Positions 37,734 to 47,664 are shown, numbered from the stretch's first letter. The stretch is 64,000 bases of DNA from an uncultured Granulosicoccus sp. (GCA_937924505.1 CALDSR010000045.1:1-64000); one strand, 5' to 3'. Notes: generated from the sequence alone by a model not told the origin. Program-made: numbers and translations.

Positions 37734-38681
37734 GTGATTGCCTATCACATTCTCTGCCACGACAACTTTCCCCAAGTGGCAAAACTGATTGATGCGCTTT
37801 ACAGCGCGGAAGATGTATTCCTGATCGATATCGATGATGGGGGCGCACCGAATACAACGGCCATTGAACGTTTTGTATCACGCGAAAATGTGCACATTTT
37901 GCGCGACAAGAATATCGGCTGGGGTGGTGCGGGTACTTTGCGCAAGACTATCAGAGGCGCTTTTTTCCTGCTTGATGCGGATAGGCGCTGGGATTATTAC
38001 GTCACCTTGAGCGGGCAGGATTTACCTTTGCAGTCGCCAGATGCCATCAAATCCACCCTCAGCGAAGGGTTGCGCGACAATATCAGTTATATCCGAGCTG
38101 TCGAACATAAGCCTGAACGACTCGAAGATCATAAAGTCTTCAATACCACTGAGAAGGTTCGTCAATGGGATGATCGGGGACACACAAAAATTTTTGGCAA
38201 ACCGGGCACTATTCATCCGAGAGACATGACCGCTGTCAGATGGTTGGTTGATGTCACCGAAGTCGGGGAAAAAGGAGAGGTTTATGTCGGAAGCTGCGAT
38301 CCCTTGTTACTGCGTCGTAGGCAGGATTTCTTTTCACGCCATGCGTTTCACCTTGGGGCCAACTGGTTCAATCTGAACCGTTCGATGCTGGAATACATGC
38401 GCGATGATCCATTTGCGTACGAGCTTTTTGATGTGGTCCGAACAACCTTCATCCCGGATGAATGCTACTTCCAGACCTATATTAAAAACTCACCCTTTCG
38501 CGACAAGACCAGCAAAGCTTATGGTCGACTGATTCTGCGTCCGGGGCCAATCCCGCGAGTGAAGGTTTTTGACATGGGAGACTGGCCAAAGATCGAGTCA
38601 TCGTCTGAGCTGTTCGGTCGAAAATTTGACGTCAATCACGACTCTGAAGTCGTTGAAGCAGTTTTGGCACGGGCCGCCTGA
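37734..38681 (+). CDS. GT14-like glycosyltransferase, copy 2
   Basis: Paralogue of the gene at 21892-22860, about 315 residues. Matching segments include IAYHILCHDNFPQVAKLI, NIGWGGAGTLRKTIRGAF, YYVTLSGQDLPLQS, WLVDVTEVGEKGEVY and LRPGPIPRVKVFD. GTG 37734 aligns exactly with the GTG start of copy 1 and is chosen; the frame also extends back to ATG 37644, which would add 30 residues. It is divergent from the sulfatase gene and lies 104 bases before kpsS. The two copies probably add similar sugars in different linkages. Confidence 0.8.
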   Translation: MIAYHILCHDNFPQVAKLIDALYSAEDVFLIDIDDGGAPNTTAIERFVSRENVHILRDKNIGWGGAGTLRKTIRGAFFLLDADRRWDYYVTLSGQDLPLQSPDAIKSTLSEGLRDNISYIRAVEHKPERLEDHKVFNTTEKVRQWDDRGHTKIFGKPGTIHPRDMTAVRWLVDVTEVGEKGEVYVGSCDPLLLRRRQDFFSRHAFHLGANWFNLNRSMLEYMRDDPFAYELFDVVRTTFIPDECYFQTYIKNSPFRDKTSKAYGRLILRPGPIPRVKVFDMGDWPKIESSSELFGRKFDVNHDSEVVEAVLARAA

Positions 38682-38785
38682 TCCAGGATGGTGATGTGGA
38701 AACACTTTCTCCAGAAATGTGGGCGGCTGCCGATATCAGAGCAGTACACGGGGTTGCAATACCCGATCTGCAAGAGCACTAACCC

Positions 38786-40180
38786 ATGCAGCCAGATAGT
38801 GATTTCTCGCACGAAAGCGCGGAACCATCGATGAAATGTAAAGAAAAAATGGATTCTCCGGTTCCAGCGCCAAACCGACGTTCGGTCCTGTTGTTGCAGG
38901 GTCCGGTCGGGCCATTCTTTAGCCGCTTTGGCGATGATCTCGAATCCCGTGGGTTTGACGTTTACAAAGTAAATTTCAATGGTGGCGACAAATTTTTTTA
39001 CAAACGTCCGCAAGCGATCGATTTCTCTGGTGAACTCGGTGAATGGGAAGCGTACCTGGAAAGATTGGTCATCAATAAAGAGATTGGCCGTTTTTATTTG
39101 TTTGGCGACTGCCGTGCCTATCACCGGGTAGCTAAACGTGTTGCGGCTCGGCATGACGTACGTGTATTTGTGTTTGAAGAAGGATACATAAGACCCAATT
39201 ACATTACCCTTGAAGAGGGTGGTGTTAATGGCAATTCTCGTATGCTCGAAGGTGTGGCACCTTTTAGCGCTGAAGCACATACGCTGCCCGATGAAACTGC
39301 TTCGCCGAAGCGAGTGTTCATGATCACGGCCATTTTTTCGATGATCTACTACTGGGCCAGTGCTTACTACCGATCGAACTTTGAGCATTATCAGCATCAT
39401 CGTCCTTTCGAATGGTTTTCAGAAGGCTCCATTTGGATTCGGTCAGGTTTACGCAAATGGCGCTACGCTCGCCGTGAACGAGGAATGGTCAAAGACATCG
39501 TCTCGCAATTCGACAAAAACTATTTCTTGTGTCCGCTACAAGTGCATTGCGATATGCAGGTAATGGTTCACTCGGACTACAATTCGATAGAACACTTTAT
39601 CGGGGATGTGCTTGCTTCTTTCGCTGAACATGCGCCCAAAAACAAGGCTATCGTGTTCAAACACCATCCTTTGGACCGTGGTTACACAGACTATACGGTA
39701 CTGATTGCCAATCTGGTTGGCGAATTAAGTTTGCAGGGACGCGTATTCTATGTTCATGACATCTGTTTGCCAACGCTCCTGAAGCATGCAGAAGGCTCAA
39801 TTCTGATCAATAGCACTGTTGGCATGTCATCGCTATTTCACGGCACACCGGTCAAGACATTGGGTAAAGCGGTGTACGACCTTCCAGGATTGACATCGCA
39901 ATTATCACTCGACTCATTCTGGTCCAGTCCTGGTAAAGTCGATGAGTCCTTATATCAGAACTACCGTAAATTCCTGATTATGCGTAATCAGCTTAACGGC
40001 AATCTTTATCGCTCCATCAGTGATAAAAGTGCAACTGGGATCGTTTGGTCAGAGCAAATTTCGGCTCAGCATCAATACAAAGAGTATGATGAAGAAGTTC
40101 GCCAGCCAAGGTTACGCGTGGTCGACGCAAGTAATGTTAAAACGATATCTTCAAGTAGTGGTGATGCAGAAGCTGCGTAG
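38786..40180 (+). CDS. kpsS: Capsule linker Kdo transferase KpsS
   Basis: Adds the first Kdo to the phosphatidylglycerol acceptor at the base of group 2 capsules, before KpsC extends the linker. The 464-residue protein has LLLQGPVGPFFSRFGDDL, VYKVNFNGGDKFFY, VFVFEEGYIRPNYITLE, FKHHPLDRGY and SILINSTVGMSSLFHGTPV, all typical of KpsS. No clear ribosome-binding site precedes ATG 38786; ATG 38831 is an alternative. It closes the capsule island and converges with the GspE-like gene, 12 bases away. Confidence 0.92.
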   Translation: MQPDSDFSHESAEPSMKCKEKMDSPVPAPNRRSVLLLQGPVGPFFSRFGDDLESRGFDVYKVNFNGGDKFFYKRPQAIDFSGELGEWEAYLERLVINKEIGRFYLFGDCRAYHRVAKRVAARHDVRVFVFEEGYIRPNYITLEEGGVNGNSRMLEGVAPFSAEAHTLPDETASPKRVFMITAIFSMIYYWASAYYRSNFEHYQHHRPFEWFSEGSIWIRSGLRKWRYARRERGMVKDIVSQFDKNYFLCPLQVHCDMQVMVHSDYNSIEHFIGDVLASFAEHAPKNKAIVFKHHPLDRGYTDYTVLIANLVGELSLQGRVFYVHDICLPTLLKHAEGSILINSTVGMSSLFHGTPVKTLGKAVYDLPGLTSQLSLDSFWSSPGKVDESLYQNYRKFLIMRNQLNGNLYRSISDKSATGIVWSEQISAQHQYKEYDEEVRQPRLRVVDASNVKTISSSSGDAEAA

Positions 40181-40192
40181 CTGATTTATTGA

Positions 40193-41500
40193 TTAGTAAA
40201 TTCGGCGTGTACGCGTCGTTACTCGTATAGCTTCGCTGATACTGACTTTACCTTCACCCGCGAGAGTCAACAAACGCCGTTCCAGATTCAGTTGACCTTC
40301 GAGCGATGTCAAAGCCTCGCTAATGTTTCCGACCAACAAGTTCTCACGCACTGTCGGTGAAAGATCAACAACTTCAAACAAGTTTTCAATGCCGTCGGTT
40401 CCGGTCTGATGACACTCGCGACATCCTGGTGAGTCCGGGTAAGAGCGATCCATATTGACAGTCAACCAAGCCGCGAAATTTTCACTCATACGAGGCTGAA
40501 TTGCGCCGATCCAGGCTTTTTCTTCATCACTCAAGGTGTGCGATTGAAAACAGTGTTTACACAAGGTCTTGACCCGATGCTGGATGATCATGGCTTGAAC
40601 GGTTGTGGCAATCCATTGGGGTGTTGCACCATCAGCCAGGATTTGCAGTAATGCAGTCCGGGGGCCCTCTGCGGCCATACTGCTCACGACATAGTGATTC
40701 TCTTGTGCCAACTGACGCAAATGGTCACGATCATCGTCTGGCAAGATACTGGTCGCGAATATCGCATCGGCATCCATGCCTGCCGCACGCCGCCAGTGCG
40801 CACGTGCCAGCTCTTTGTTCTGGTCGAGCCCCGGATACACGACCTGATTTATTCGCGGCAGCAACGGATGAATTAATGACTCCGCCGCAATTATCTTTCG
40901 ATCCGGTGAATTGAGCTCTTGTGCAAGGGCGCGCACGACGGTTGCTCGAGCAGCTGAATCGCTACCGATTATCAGCAAGTTCCCGTGTGCGGCTGTGAGC
41001 CAGTCTCGAACACGTAACAGATCCTTGCCAGAAAAGCCGAGTTCATCAAGTGTGGGGCGACGCTCGGGTTTTCCGATCAGCGAAAATTGAAAACTGCTGC
41101 CACGAGTCGTCTCTATGCAGTCAACACGGATATACAGCAAGGACTGTTGCCAGCTAAGTTGCAGATGTCGTTGTTGACGGGCTTGCTTGGTTTGCTGCTT
41201 GTCCCAACATTGTTCAATCAGCGCAGTAATCGCCGATTCCAGCGGTTCAGACGTTTGCAGTAGTTCTTCTTCGAACGCCGAAGCACTGCGACTTCGCAGG
41301 CGATAGTGATCATGCTCTGGTTCGAGATGCAGTGAGTGTACAAAGGTGTTGGCAGCTGTCGTGAACAAGGTTTGCCACCACTGCCAAGCAGTGCTCAGTT
41401 CGGCCGATTCTGTGCGCGCCAGCACATCTATATCGGCCACAATGGGTGGCAGATGAATCGGACTGGGGTTGGTCGAACCGGGGGCTGGTGCCATGAACAT
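40193..41500 (-). CDS. GspE/PilB-family protein with lost ATPase motifs (pseudo-ATPase)
   Basis: A 435-residue relative of the type II secretion / type IV pilus assembly ATPases. The C-terminal half aligns along its length, but the key sites are gone: the Walker A segment is GSDSAARAT (179-187) instead of GPTGSGKTT, the Asp box is MDADAIFATSILPD without the Glu, and the His box is SSMAAEG without His. The four Cys of the zinc site are kept (314, 317, 360, 363). It therefore seems unable to hydrolyse ATP while keeping the fold. The N-terminal 110 residues are unassigned. No pilus or secretion genes are nearby. Upstream is a Cys-rich lipoprotein gene (92 bases). Confidence 0.78.
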   Translation of the reverse strand: MFMAPAPGSTNPSPIHLPPIVADIDVLARTESAELSTAWQWWQTLFTTAANTFVHSLHLEPEHDHYRLRSRSASAFEEELLQTSEPLESAITALIEQCWDKQQTKQARQQRHLQLSWQQSLLYIRVDCIETTRGSSFQFSLIGKPERRPTLDELGFSGKDLLRVRDWLTAAHGNLLIIGSDSAARATVVRALAQELNSPDRKIIAAESLIHPLLPRINQVVYPGLDQNKELARAHWRRAAGMDADAIFATSILPDDDRDHLRQLAQENHYVVSSMAAEGPRTALLQILADGATPQWIATTVQAMIIQHRVKTLCKHCFQSHTLSDEEKAWIGAIQPRMSENFAAWLTVNMDRSYPDSPGCRECHQTGTDGIENLFEVVDLSPTVRENLLVGNISEALTSLEGQLNLERRLLTLAGEGKVSISEAIRVTTRTRRIY

Positions 41501-41592
41501 GAATCAACACAATGGTTATCCAGTTCTTATCGGCGAGAATCCCGACAGTCTGATAGAACGTGCGTCGAGCCGGTCTCAGGTAACGCAAAAAT

Positions 41593-41928
41593 CTATCCGC
41601 CGATATAGCAGCTAAGCGATTCAGCGAGAGCGAAACATCGAGCGCCAGCCGGGCAAGCGCTGCCAGCGGGTAAGGGTTTGGATCCGCTCGGGCAGGAATT
41701 TCCCCGTTCACCGGTACACCAGCTGCCATTATTCAATTGATAACAGGCTGCATCGTCGATCAGGCACTGCGAGCGTGAGGCGATCTGCGTATCGCCGCTC
41801 TTGCACGCCGTTATACGGCTAGCCCCGTCATTGGGGGAAGGGATGCCACCCACGCTACTGGCGCAAGCGGAAACCATGGTGGTCAACAGAACGACGTAAA
41901 GGCGCGAATACATATGCTTGCGGATCAT
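41593..41928 (-). CDS. Small Cys-rich lipoprotein
   Basis: A 111-residue predicted lipoprotein: MIRKHMYSRLYVVLLTTMVS is followed by a lipobox with Cys22. The mature part holds seven further Cys (near 42, 55, 62, 71, 79, 91, 97 and 107; one may be miscounted) and many Gly/Ser, suggesting disulfide bonds in the periplasm. The ATG overlaps the fumarase stop as ATGA, which argues for translational coupling and for this start over the ATG at 41913. No family is recognised. Confidence 0.65.
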   Translation of the reverse strand: MIRKHMYSRLYVVLLTTMVSACASSVGGIPSPNDGASRITACKSGDTQIASRSQCLIDDAACYQLNNGSWCTGERGNSCPSGSKPLPAGSACPAGARCFALAESLSCYIGG

Positions 41929-43460
41929 GATTTGAAATAGATAGGTTGCACAGCGCCACTGGCAATTTTGTCACGCCATTCCGCGGGTCCGGTCCGATGT
42001 ACCGCCTCGCCTTGGCTATCAACAGCGACAGTTACCGGCATATCTTCAACCACGAATTCGTGTATCGCTTCCATACCGAGTTCTTCAAATGCGACAATTC
42101 GGGATTGCTTGATCGCTTTTGAAACGAGATAGGCGGCGCCACCGACTGCCATCAAATAAACCGCGCCATGCTTTTTGATTGCATCGACACCGGCGTTGCC
42201 ACGTTCCGCCTTGCCGATCATGCCGAGCAAGCCGAATTCACTCAGCATCATTTCAGTGAATTTGTCCATGCGTGTTGCTGTCGTTGGGCCCGCTGGGCCG
42301 ACCACCTCATCACGAACTGCGTCGACCGGGCCCACGTAGTAAATGAATTTGCCATTGAAGTCGATCCCGTCCGGCAGACCTTCGCCGGATTCAAGCAGGG
42401 TTTGAATGCGCTTGTGTGCGGCATCGCGCCCGGTCAGCATGGTGCCAGACAACAATAAAGTCTCACCTGGCTTCCAGGTTCTTACATCTTCTGGTGTCAC
42501 AGTGTCCAGATTCACACGGCGTGAACTATCGCCCGCATCCCAAGTGATTTCCGGCCAGTCATTTATTGAGGGCGGTGTCTGGAATTGTGGCCCACTGCCG
42601 TCAAGTGTGAAGTGCGCATGACGTGTTGCGGCGCAATTCGGAATCATTGCAACCGGCAATGAAGCAGCGTGGGTTGGATAGTCAAGAATTTTTACGTCAA
42701 CGACGGTTGTCAGGCCTCCGAGTCCTTGTGCACCGATACCCAAGGCGTTGACAGCCTCAAATATTTCCAGTCGCAACTCTTCGGCACGATTGGCTGGTCC
42801 CCGATCTTTCAGCTCCTGAATATTGACCGGCTCCATCAGCGATTCCTTAGCCAACACCGCGGCTTTCTCTGATGTTCCGCCAATCCCGATGCCAAGCATG
42901 CCGGGCGGACACCAGCCGGCACCCATCGTGGGAACTGTCTTGACGACCCAGTCAACGATGCTGTCGCTCGGATTAAGCATCGCGAGCTTTGACTTGTTTT
43001 CCGAACCGCCACCCTTGGCCGCGATTTCAAACGTCACCTTGTCGCCCTTGACGATTTCGGTGTGGATGACTGCCGGGGTATTGTCGCCGGTATTTTTGCG
43101 CTTGCCCGCGGGGTCCGCGAGTATCGAGGCGCGGAGTGTGTTGTCCGGGTCTGTATAGGCGCGTCGTACGCCTTCATTGATCATGTCGGCGAGGCTCAAA
43201 TCTGCCTCCCACTGAACGTCCATGCCAACCTTGACGAACACGGTGACGATGCCGGTGTCCTGACAGATGGGGCGTTTGCCCATTGCACACATGCGTGAAT
43301 TCACCAGAATCTGGGCCATCGCGTCGCGGGCAGCCGTCGATTCCTCGCGTTCCCAGGCCGCGTAGACTGCGTCTATATAATCCTTGGGGTGATAGCAGGA
43401 CATGAACTGCAAGGCATCAGTGACACTGTCGATCAGATCGTTTTGTTTGATGATGCTCAT
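41925..43460 (-). CDS. fumA: Class I fumarate hydratase (Fe-S)
   Basis: Oxygen-sensitive iron-sulfur fumarase that interconverts fumarate and malate in the TCA cycle. The 511-residue protein keeps the three cluster Cys in RPICQDTG, GWCPPGM and NCAATRH, and the C-terminal domain has VVGPAGPTTATRMDKF and VYLMAVGGAAYLVSKAI. The length is close to the 548 residues of E. coli FumA/B. A small lipoprotein gene is coupled to its 3' end. It is divergent from the trp operon. Confidence 0.95.
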   Translation of the reverse strand: MSIIKQNDLIDSVTDALQFMSCYHPKDYIDAVYAAWEREESTAARDAMAQILVNSRMCAMGKRPICQDTGIVTVFVKVGMDVQWEADLSLADMINEGVRRAYTDPDNTLRASILADPAGKRKNTGDNTPAVIHTEIVKGDKVTFEIAAKGGGSENKSKLAMLNPSDSIVDWVVKTVPTMGAGWCPPGMLGIGIGGTSEKAAVLAKESLMEPVNIQELKDRGPANRAEELRLEIFEAVNALGIGAQGLGGLTTVVDVKILDYPTHAASLPVAMIPNCAATRHAHFTLDGSGPQFQTPPSINDWPEITWDAGDSSRRVNLDTVTPEDVRTWKPGETLLLSGTMLTGRDAAHKRIQTLLESGEGLPDGIDFNGKFIYYVGPVDAVRDEVVGPAGPTTATRMDKFTEMMLSEFGLLGMIGKAERGNAGVDAIKKHGAVYLMAVGGAAYLVSKAIKQSRIVAFEELGMEAIHEFVVEDMPVTVAVDSQGEAVHRTGPAEWRDKIASGAVQPIYFKS

Positions 43461-43512
43461 ATAATATCTATCCGTATTGTGCTGGTTAGTTCAAGCACCT
43501 ATAGGATAACCC

Positions 43513-43541
43513 TTGACGAGCCACGTGCAAGTTGGCAATAT
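43513..43541 (+). promoter_or_regulatory. Candidate promoter of the trp operon
   Basis: TTGACG (43513-43518) and CAATAT (43536-43541) are separated by 17 bases. Transcription would begin close to 43548, which coincides with the ATG of the leader peptide; a weaker upstream pair (TTGTGC, TATAGG) would give the leader a normal 5' end. Confidence 0.4.
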
Positions 43542-43547
43542 CTTCAC

Positions 43548-43592
43548 ATGTGTAATCTATTCTCAAGGCAAGACTGGCGCTGGCGAAGCTGA
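43548..43592 (+). CDS. trpL: Putative trp leader peptide
   Basis: A 14-residue frame (MCNLFSRQDWRWRS) ends 74 bases before the trpE ATG and contains two nearly adjacent Trp codons just before the stop, as in the E. coli leader (which ends WWRTS). Its position, length and Trp placement fit transcription attenuation. No clear ribosome-binding site is visible. Confidence 0.55.
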   Translation: MCNLFSRQDWRWRS

Positions 43593-43651
43593 ACGACCGC
43601 ATCGTCTGGCCGTGCGAACCCATCGGCCTCACAACACGCCTACCGTTTTTT
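43593..43651 (+). promoter_or_regulatory. Putative trp attenuator region
   Basis: After the leader stop come overlapping, mutually exclusive inverted repeats: CGCA/TGCG (about 43598-43615) and GGCCG/CGGCC (43608-43612 with 43624-43628), then six T (43646-43651). A strong stem directly before the T run is not obvious (GGC/GCC only), so the terminator half is weakly supported. Confidence 0.35.
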
Positions 43652-43665
43652 GAGAATTGCCTGAT

Positions 43666-45174
43666 ATGAATGCACATGACTTCGAGCGCTATAGCGCCGA
43701 GGGTTACACCCGAATTCCACTTTCCGTCGAGTTGATTGCCGATCTCGACAATCCTTTGTCCTGCTTTCTGAAATGCGCGGATAAACCGTTTTCCTTTCTG
43801 TTCGAGTCCGTGCAGGGTGGTGAGAAATGGGGCCGTTATTCGATCATTGGTCTGCCGAGCCGAACGGTCATTCGTGTTCGTGCCCACGATATCACCATCG
43901 AACACGATGCCGTGGAGATCGAGTCCCTGACCGTCGATGAGCCGCTGGAATGGATTGCCAACTACCAGTCACAATTCCGTGTACCCAATATCGCGGGTTT
44001 ACCCAGAATAACCGGCGGTCTGGTTGGCTACTTCGGATACGACACGGTGCGCTATATCGAACCCAGGCTGGGCGCCAACAAGCATCCCGATCCGTTAGAC
44101 AATCCTGACATACTGTTAATGGTCACCAATGAGCTTGTCGTTTTCGACAATTTGAGTGGCAAGCTGACCGTTATCGTGTTGGCCGCGGCAGGAAGTGATG
44201 AATTGCGTGTTGACGGGCTGAAAAGACTCAGCCAGCTGCATGATCAAATACGCGCACCCATGCCACCGCGCAAAGCAAGCAGCAGCCCGACAAAAGTGAC
44301 CGAGAAGGATTTTGTCAGTGGCTTTACGAAAGAAGGGTACAAATCCGCAGTCTCGCAAATACGTGAGTACATTGCGGCCGGCGAGTGCATGCAAGTGGTA
44401 CTCAGTCAACGTCAGTCGATTCCATTTGAAGCGCCACCACTTGATTTGTATCGTGCCTTACGCACGCTTAACCCGTCGCCCTATATGTTCTACTTGAACC
44501 TGGGTGATCATCATGTTGTTGGTGCCTCACCAGAAATTCTCGTGCGTCTCGAAGATGGCGAAGTCACTGTTCGACCACTGGCAGGTACCCGCCCACGCGG
44601 TGCTACCGAAGAAGCAGACAAGGCCCATGAGGAAGAACTGCTGAAAGACCCTAAAGAGCTTGCAGAACATTTGATGCTTATTGACCTCGGACGCAACGAT
44701 ATCGGGCGTATAGCTGAAACGGGTACCGTTGATGTCACTGACAAATTCAGTGTCGAACGTTATTCTCATGTCATGCATATCGTCTCTAATGTTGTCGGTA
44801 AGCTCAAAGCGGATATGCAACCACTGGATGTCCTGAGGGCCACATTTCCGGCCGGCACCGTGTCGGGCGCGCCGAAAGTGCGTGCCATGGAGATAATCCA
44901 GGAACTTGAACCGGTCAAAAGGGGCGTCTATTCCGGTGCCGTGGGTTATCTGTCCTGGAATGGCAACATGGATACCGCTATCGCCATCCGAACGGCTGTT
45001 ATCAAAGACGGTGTACTCAATGTGCAAGCCGGCGCCGGTATCGTGTACGACTCGGATCCTGAAAGCGAATGGTTGGAAACGCAAGCCAAGGCACGTGCGA
45101 TTTTTCGCGCGGTGGCCATGGCCACAACGGGTATCGAAAAACGCCCCGCGTTGCTTGATGGAGAAGCGCCGTGA
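43666..45174 (+). CDS. trpE: Anthranilate synthase component I
   Basis: Makes anthranilate from chorismate, with ammonia from TrpG; first step of tryptophan synthesis. The 502-residue protein has the N-terminal [20 protein letters not shown], in which the feedback-site (LLES-type) Ser is kept, and the chorismate-binding domain with [33 protein letters not shown] and [20 protein letters not shown] 43666 is chosen over TTG 43657. The GTG of trpG overlaps its stop (GTGA), giving tight coupling of the two subunits. The Trp-rich leader upstream suggests attenuation. Confidence 0.96.
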   Translation: MNAHDFERYSAEGYTRIPLSVELIADLDNPLSCFLKCADKPFSFLFESVQGGEKWGRYSIIGLPSRTVIRVRAHDITIEHDAVEIESLTVDEPLEWIANYQSQFRVPNIAGLPRITGGLVGYFGYDTVRYIEPRLGANKHPDPLDNPDILLMVTNELVVFDNLSGKLTVIVLAAAGSDELRVDGLKRLSQLHDQIRAPMPPRKASSSPTKVTEKDFVSGFTKEGYKSAVSQIREYIAAGECMQVVLSQRQSIPFEAPPLDLYRALRTLNPSPYMFYLNLGDHHVVGASPEILVRLEDGEVTVRPLAGTRPRGATEEADKAHEEELLKDPKELAEHLMLIDLGRNDIGRIAETGTVDVTDKFSVERYSHVMHIVSNVVGKLKADMQPLDVLRATFPAGTVSGAPKVRAMEIIQELEPVKRGVYSGAVGYLSWNGNMDTAIAIRTAVIKDGVLNVQAGAGIVYDSDPESEWLETQAKARAIFRAVAMATTGIEKRPALLDGEAP

Positions 45175-45764
45175 TCGCCGTCATCGACAACTACGATTCG
45201 TTTACATATAACATCGTGCAGTATCTTGGTGAGCTTGGCGCCGAGGTTCAAGTATTTCGAAATGACGCGATCAGTGTGGACGAAGTTCAGGCCTTGAACG
45301 CCGAAGCGCTGTTGCTGTCGCCAGGTCCCAGTGTTCCCGATAATGCTGGAATCACGCTTGAGGTATTGAGAAAACTTGATTCGCGACAAGCTGTTCTTGG
45401 TGTTTGTCTGGGTCACCAAAGTATCGCTCAACACTATGGTGGTCGCATCATTCGTGCAGAAGAAATCATGCACGGTAAATTGTCCGAAGTTCATCATAAT
45501 GGTACTGGTGTGTTCGCCGGGCTGCCCAGCCCCTTTACCGTGACTCGCTATCATTCGTTGGTTGTCGACAAGTCCAGTATTCCGGACACGCTCGAGATCA
45601 CCGCATGGACAACGACATCCTCGGGTGATATCGAAGAGATCATGGGTATACGGCACAACACGCTTGATGTCGAAGGCGTTCAGTTTCATCCCGAATCAAT
45701 CAGCAGTGAACATGGCCATGCGCTGCTGCAAAATTTTCTGAACCGATTGAGGTCCACAACATGA
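45171..45764 (+). CDS. trpG: Anthranilate synthase component II (glutamine amidotransferase)
   Basis: Class I glutamine amidotransferase that supplies ammonia to TrpE. The 197-residue protein has [15 protein letters not shown], the SPGPSVP oxyanion segment, the nucleophile in GVCLGHQS (Cys79), and the His-Glu pair in [11 protein letters not shown] 45171 overlaps the trpE stop by 4 bases and its own stop overlaps the trpD ATG. It could also serve aminodeoxychorismate synthase as PabA. Confidence 0.94.
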   Translation: MIAVIDNYDSFTYNIVQYLGELGAEVQVFRNDAISVDEVQALNAEALLLSPGPSVPDNAGITLEVLRKLDSRQAVLGVCLGHQSIAQHYGGRIIRAEEIMHGKLSEVHHNGTGVFAGLPSPFTVTRYHSLVVDKSSIPDTLEITAWTTTSSGDIEEIMGIRHNTLDVEGVQFHPESISSEHGHALLQNFLNRLRSTT

Positions 45765-46783
45765 ATATTCAGGAAGCGCTTCACCAGTTGCTCGATGGCA
45801 AGGACCTTAGTGGTGATGACATGGTCGTAGTCATGGAGCAGATCATGACGGGCGCCGTCTCGAACTCAATGATTGTCGGTTTCCTCGTCGCGCTACGTAT
45901 GAAGGGAGAAACAGTCGATGAGGTGGCTGCGGCTGCAACGGTGATGCGTAACCTTGCCGAAAAAGTCGTACTGTCCAACGATTCCGCCATTGACATTGTA
46001 GGTACCGGTGGAGACACGAATTACACCTTTAATATTTCCACCTGCAGTGCCATTGTGGCGGCCTCGGCAGGTGCCACAGTGGCTAAACACGGGGCTCGTT
46101 CGGTATCCAGTAAATCCGGTGCGGCAGATTTACTCGAAGCGGCCGGTGTCAATATCGGTTTGAACGCTGAGCAGGTCAACGCGTGTATTCAGGAGTTGAA
46201 CCTGGGTTTCATGTTTGCACCACAACACCACAGCGCGATGAAACATGCGATTGGCCCACGTCGAGAACTTGGTGTGCGGACTATCTTCAATTTATTGGGG
46301 CCTTTGACCAACCCTGCTGGGGTAAAGCGTCAACTATTAGGTGTCTTTGCCAAACCCTGGGTTCGTCCCATTGCTGATGTGCTTCAACAGCTGGGCAGTG
46401 AACATGTCCTCGTGGTACATGGTAACCACGGCATGGACGAGATCAGTATCAGTAGTCCCACCAGTGTTGCTGAATTGAAAAACGGGGTTGTTACAGAATA
46501 CGAAATTAGCCCACGAGATTTTGATATGCCAGAGTCGCCGTTAAGTGAAATACAGGTCGGTGGTGCCGAGGAAAGTTTGGCGATGGTCAATGCGGTTCTC
46601 GATAATACGCCTGGAGCGGCTCGCGATATCGTTGCGCTGAACAGTGGTGCGGCCATTTGTGTGTCAGGCCTTGCCGATGACATTGCTGGCGGTGTTGAAC
46701 AAGCGCTAGCGGCCATTGCTGATGGTCGCGCGCGGAAGAAACTTGATGCCTTGGCACGCTATAGCAGCAGTTTCACATCATGA
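45761..46783 (+). CDS. trpD: Anthranilate phosphoribosyltransferase
   Basis: Transfers phosphoribose from PRPP to anthranilate. The 340-residue protein has the PRPP-binding [14 protein letters not shown], then [32 protein letters not shown] and [18 protein letters not shown] overlaps at both ends couple it to trpG and trpC. Confidence 0.96.
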   Translation: MNIQEALHQLLDGKDLSGDDMVVVMEQIMTGAVSNSMIVGFLVALRMKGETVDEVAAAATVMRNLAEKVVLSNDSAIDIVGTGGDTNYTFNISTCSAIVAASAGATVAKHGARSVSSKSGAADLLEAAGVNIGLNAEQVNACIQELNLGFMFAPQHHSAMKHAIGPRRELGVRTIFNLLGPLTNPAGVKRQLLGVFAKPWVRPIADVLQQLGSEHVLVVHGNHGMDEISISSPTSVAELKNGVVTEYEISPRDFDMPESPLSEIQVGGAEESLAMVNAVLDNTPGAARDIVALNSGAAICVSGLADDIAGGVEQALAAIADGRARKKLDALARYSSSFTS

Positions 46784-47595
46784 GTTCGGGAGTCAAACAG
46801 GATGTCCCGGATATCCTGAAAAATATTCTGGCGCGCAAGCTTGAAGAGATTGCCGAACGCTCGGCAACGACGAGTATCGATATGCTCAAAGAACAGATTA
46901 TCGATGCAGATGCCCCGCGCGGGTTTGTCTCCGCCATGAATGAGCGTCTTGCTGCTGGTCAGTCTGCGGTCATCGCTGAAATCAAGAAAGCTTCTCCCAG
47001 TAAAGGTGTTATCCGCAAAGATTTTGACCCTGCCGCGATTGCCAGCGCCTATGCGAAAGGCGGTGCTGCCTGCCTGTCGGTTTTGACGGACAAGGATTAC
47101 TTTCAAGGAAGTGAGGCAGCTTTGCAAAGTGCTCGTGCCGTATGCGCTTTGCCGGTTATACGTAAAGATTTCCTTATCGATACCTATCAAGTGCATGAGG
47201 CAAGAGCGATTGGGGCTGATTGCATTCTGTTGATTGCCTCGGCCTTAAGCGATACACAGCTCGAAATACTCTACAACGATGCTGTTGAGCTGGGCATGGA
47301 CGTATTGGTAGAGATTCATGATCGCGAAGAATTGACGCGTGTGCTGCCACTGCAACCGATGTTGCTTGGCATCAACAATCGCAATTTGAGAACTTTCGAT
47401 GTAAACCTGGATACGACTATAGATCTATTGCCAGATATCCCGGATGGTACTGTCACGGTCACCGAGAGTGGAATCGTGTCTATCGATGATGTGCAATTGA
47501 TGCGAGATCATGGCGTGAATGCCTTTCTGGTTGGTGAGACATTCATGCGAGCCAATGACCCTGGTGCGGAACTTAACAAGCTTTTCGCGGTCTGA
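46780..47595 (+). CDS. trpC: Indole-3-glycerol-phosphate synthase
   Basis: Closes the indole ring of tryptophan precursors. The 271-residue monofunctional protein has [20 protein letters not shown] with the catalytic Lys, [38 protein letters not shown] and TESGI. No phosphoribosylanthranilate isomerase domain is fused; trpF, trpB and trpA are not in the window. It ends the operon, and a hairpin follows. Confidence 0.96.
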   Translation: MSSGVKQDVPDILKNILARKLEEIAERSATTSIDMLKEQIIDADAPRGFVSAMNERLAAGQSAVIAEIKKASPSKGVIRKDFDPAAIASAYAKGGAACLSVLTDKDYFQGSEAALQSARAVCALPVIRKDFLIDTYQVHEARAIGADCILLIASALSDTQLEILYNDAVELGMDVLVEIHDREELTRVLPLQPMLLGINNRNLRTFDVNLDTTIDLLPDIPDGTVTVTESGIVSIDDVQLMRDHGVNAFLVGETFMRANDPGAELNKLFAV

Positions 47596-47615
47596 CACCT
47601 TGTAATAGATACGAA

Positions 47616-47664
47616 AAAGGGCTGGAATTCATGCGAGTTCCAACCCTTGATTTACTTTCTTTTT
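47616..47664. terminator. Probable bidirectional terminator between trpC and crp
   Basis: An interrupted stem, AAGGG and TGGAA (47616-47627) pairing with TTCCA and CCCTT (47638-47648), is followed by a T-rich stretch on the forward strand and, read in reverse, by TTTTT. It lies between the convergent trpC and crp genes. Confidence 0.65.
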
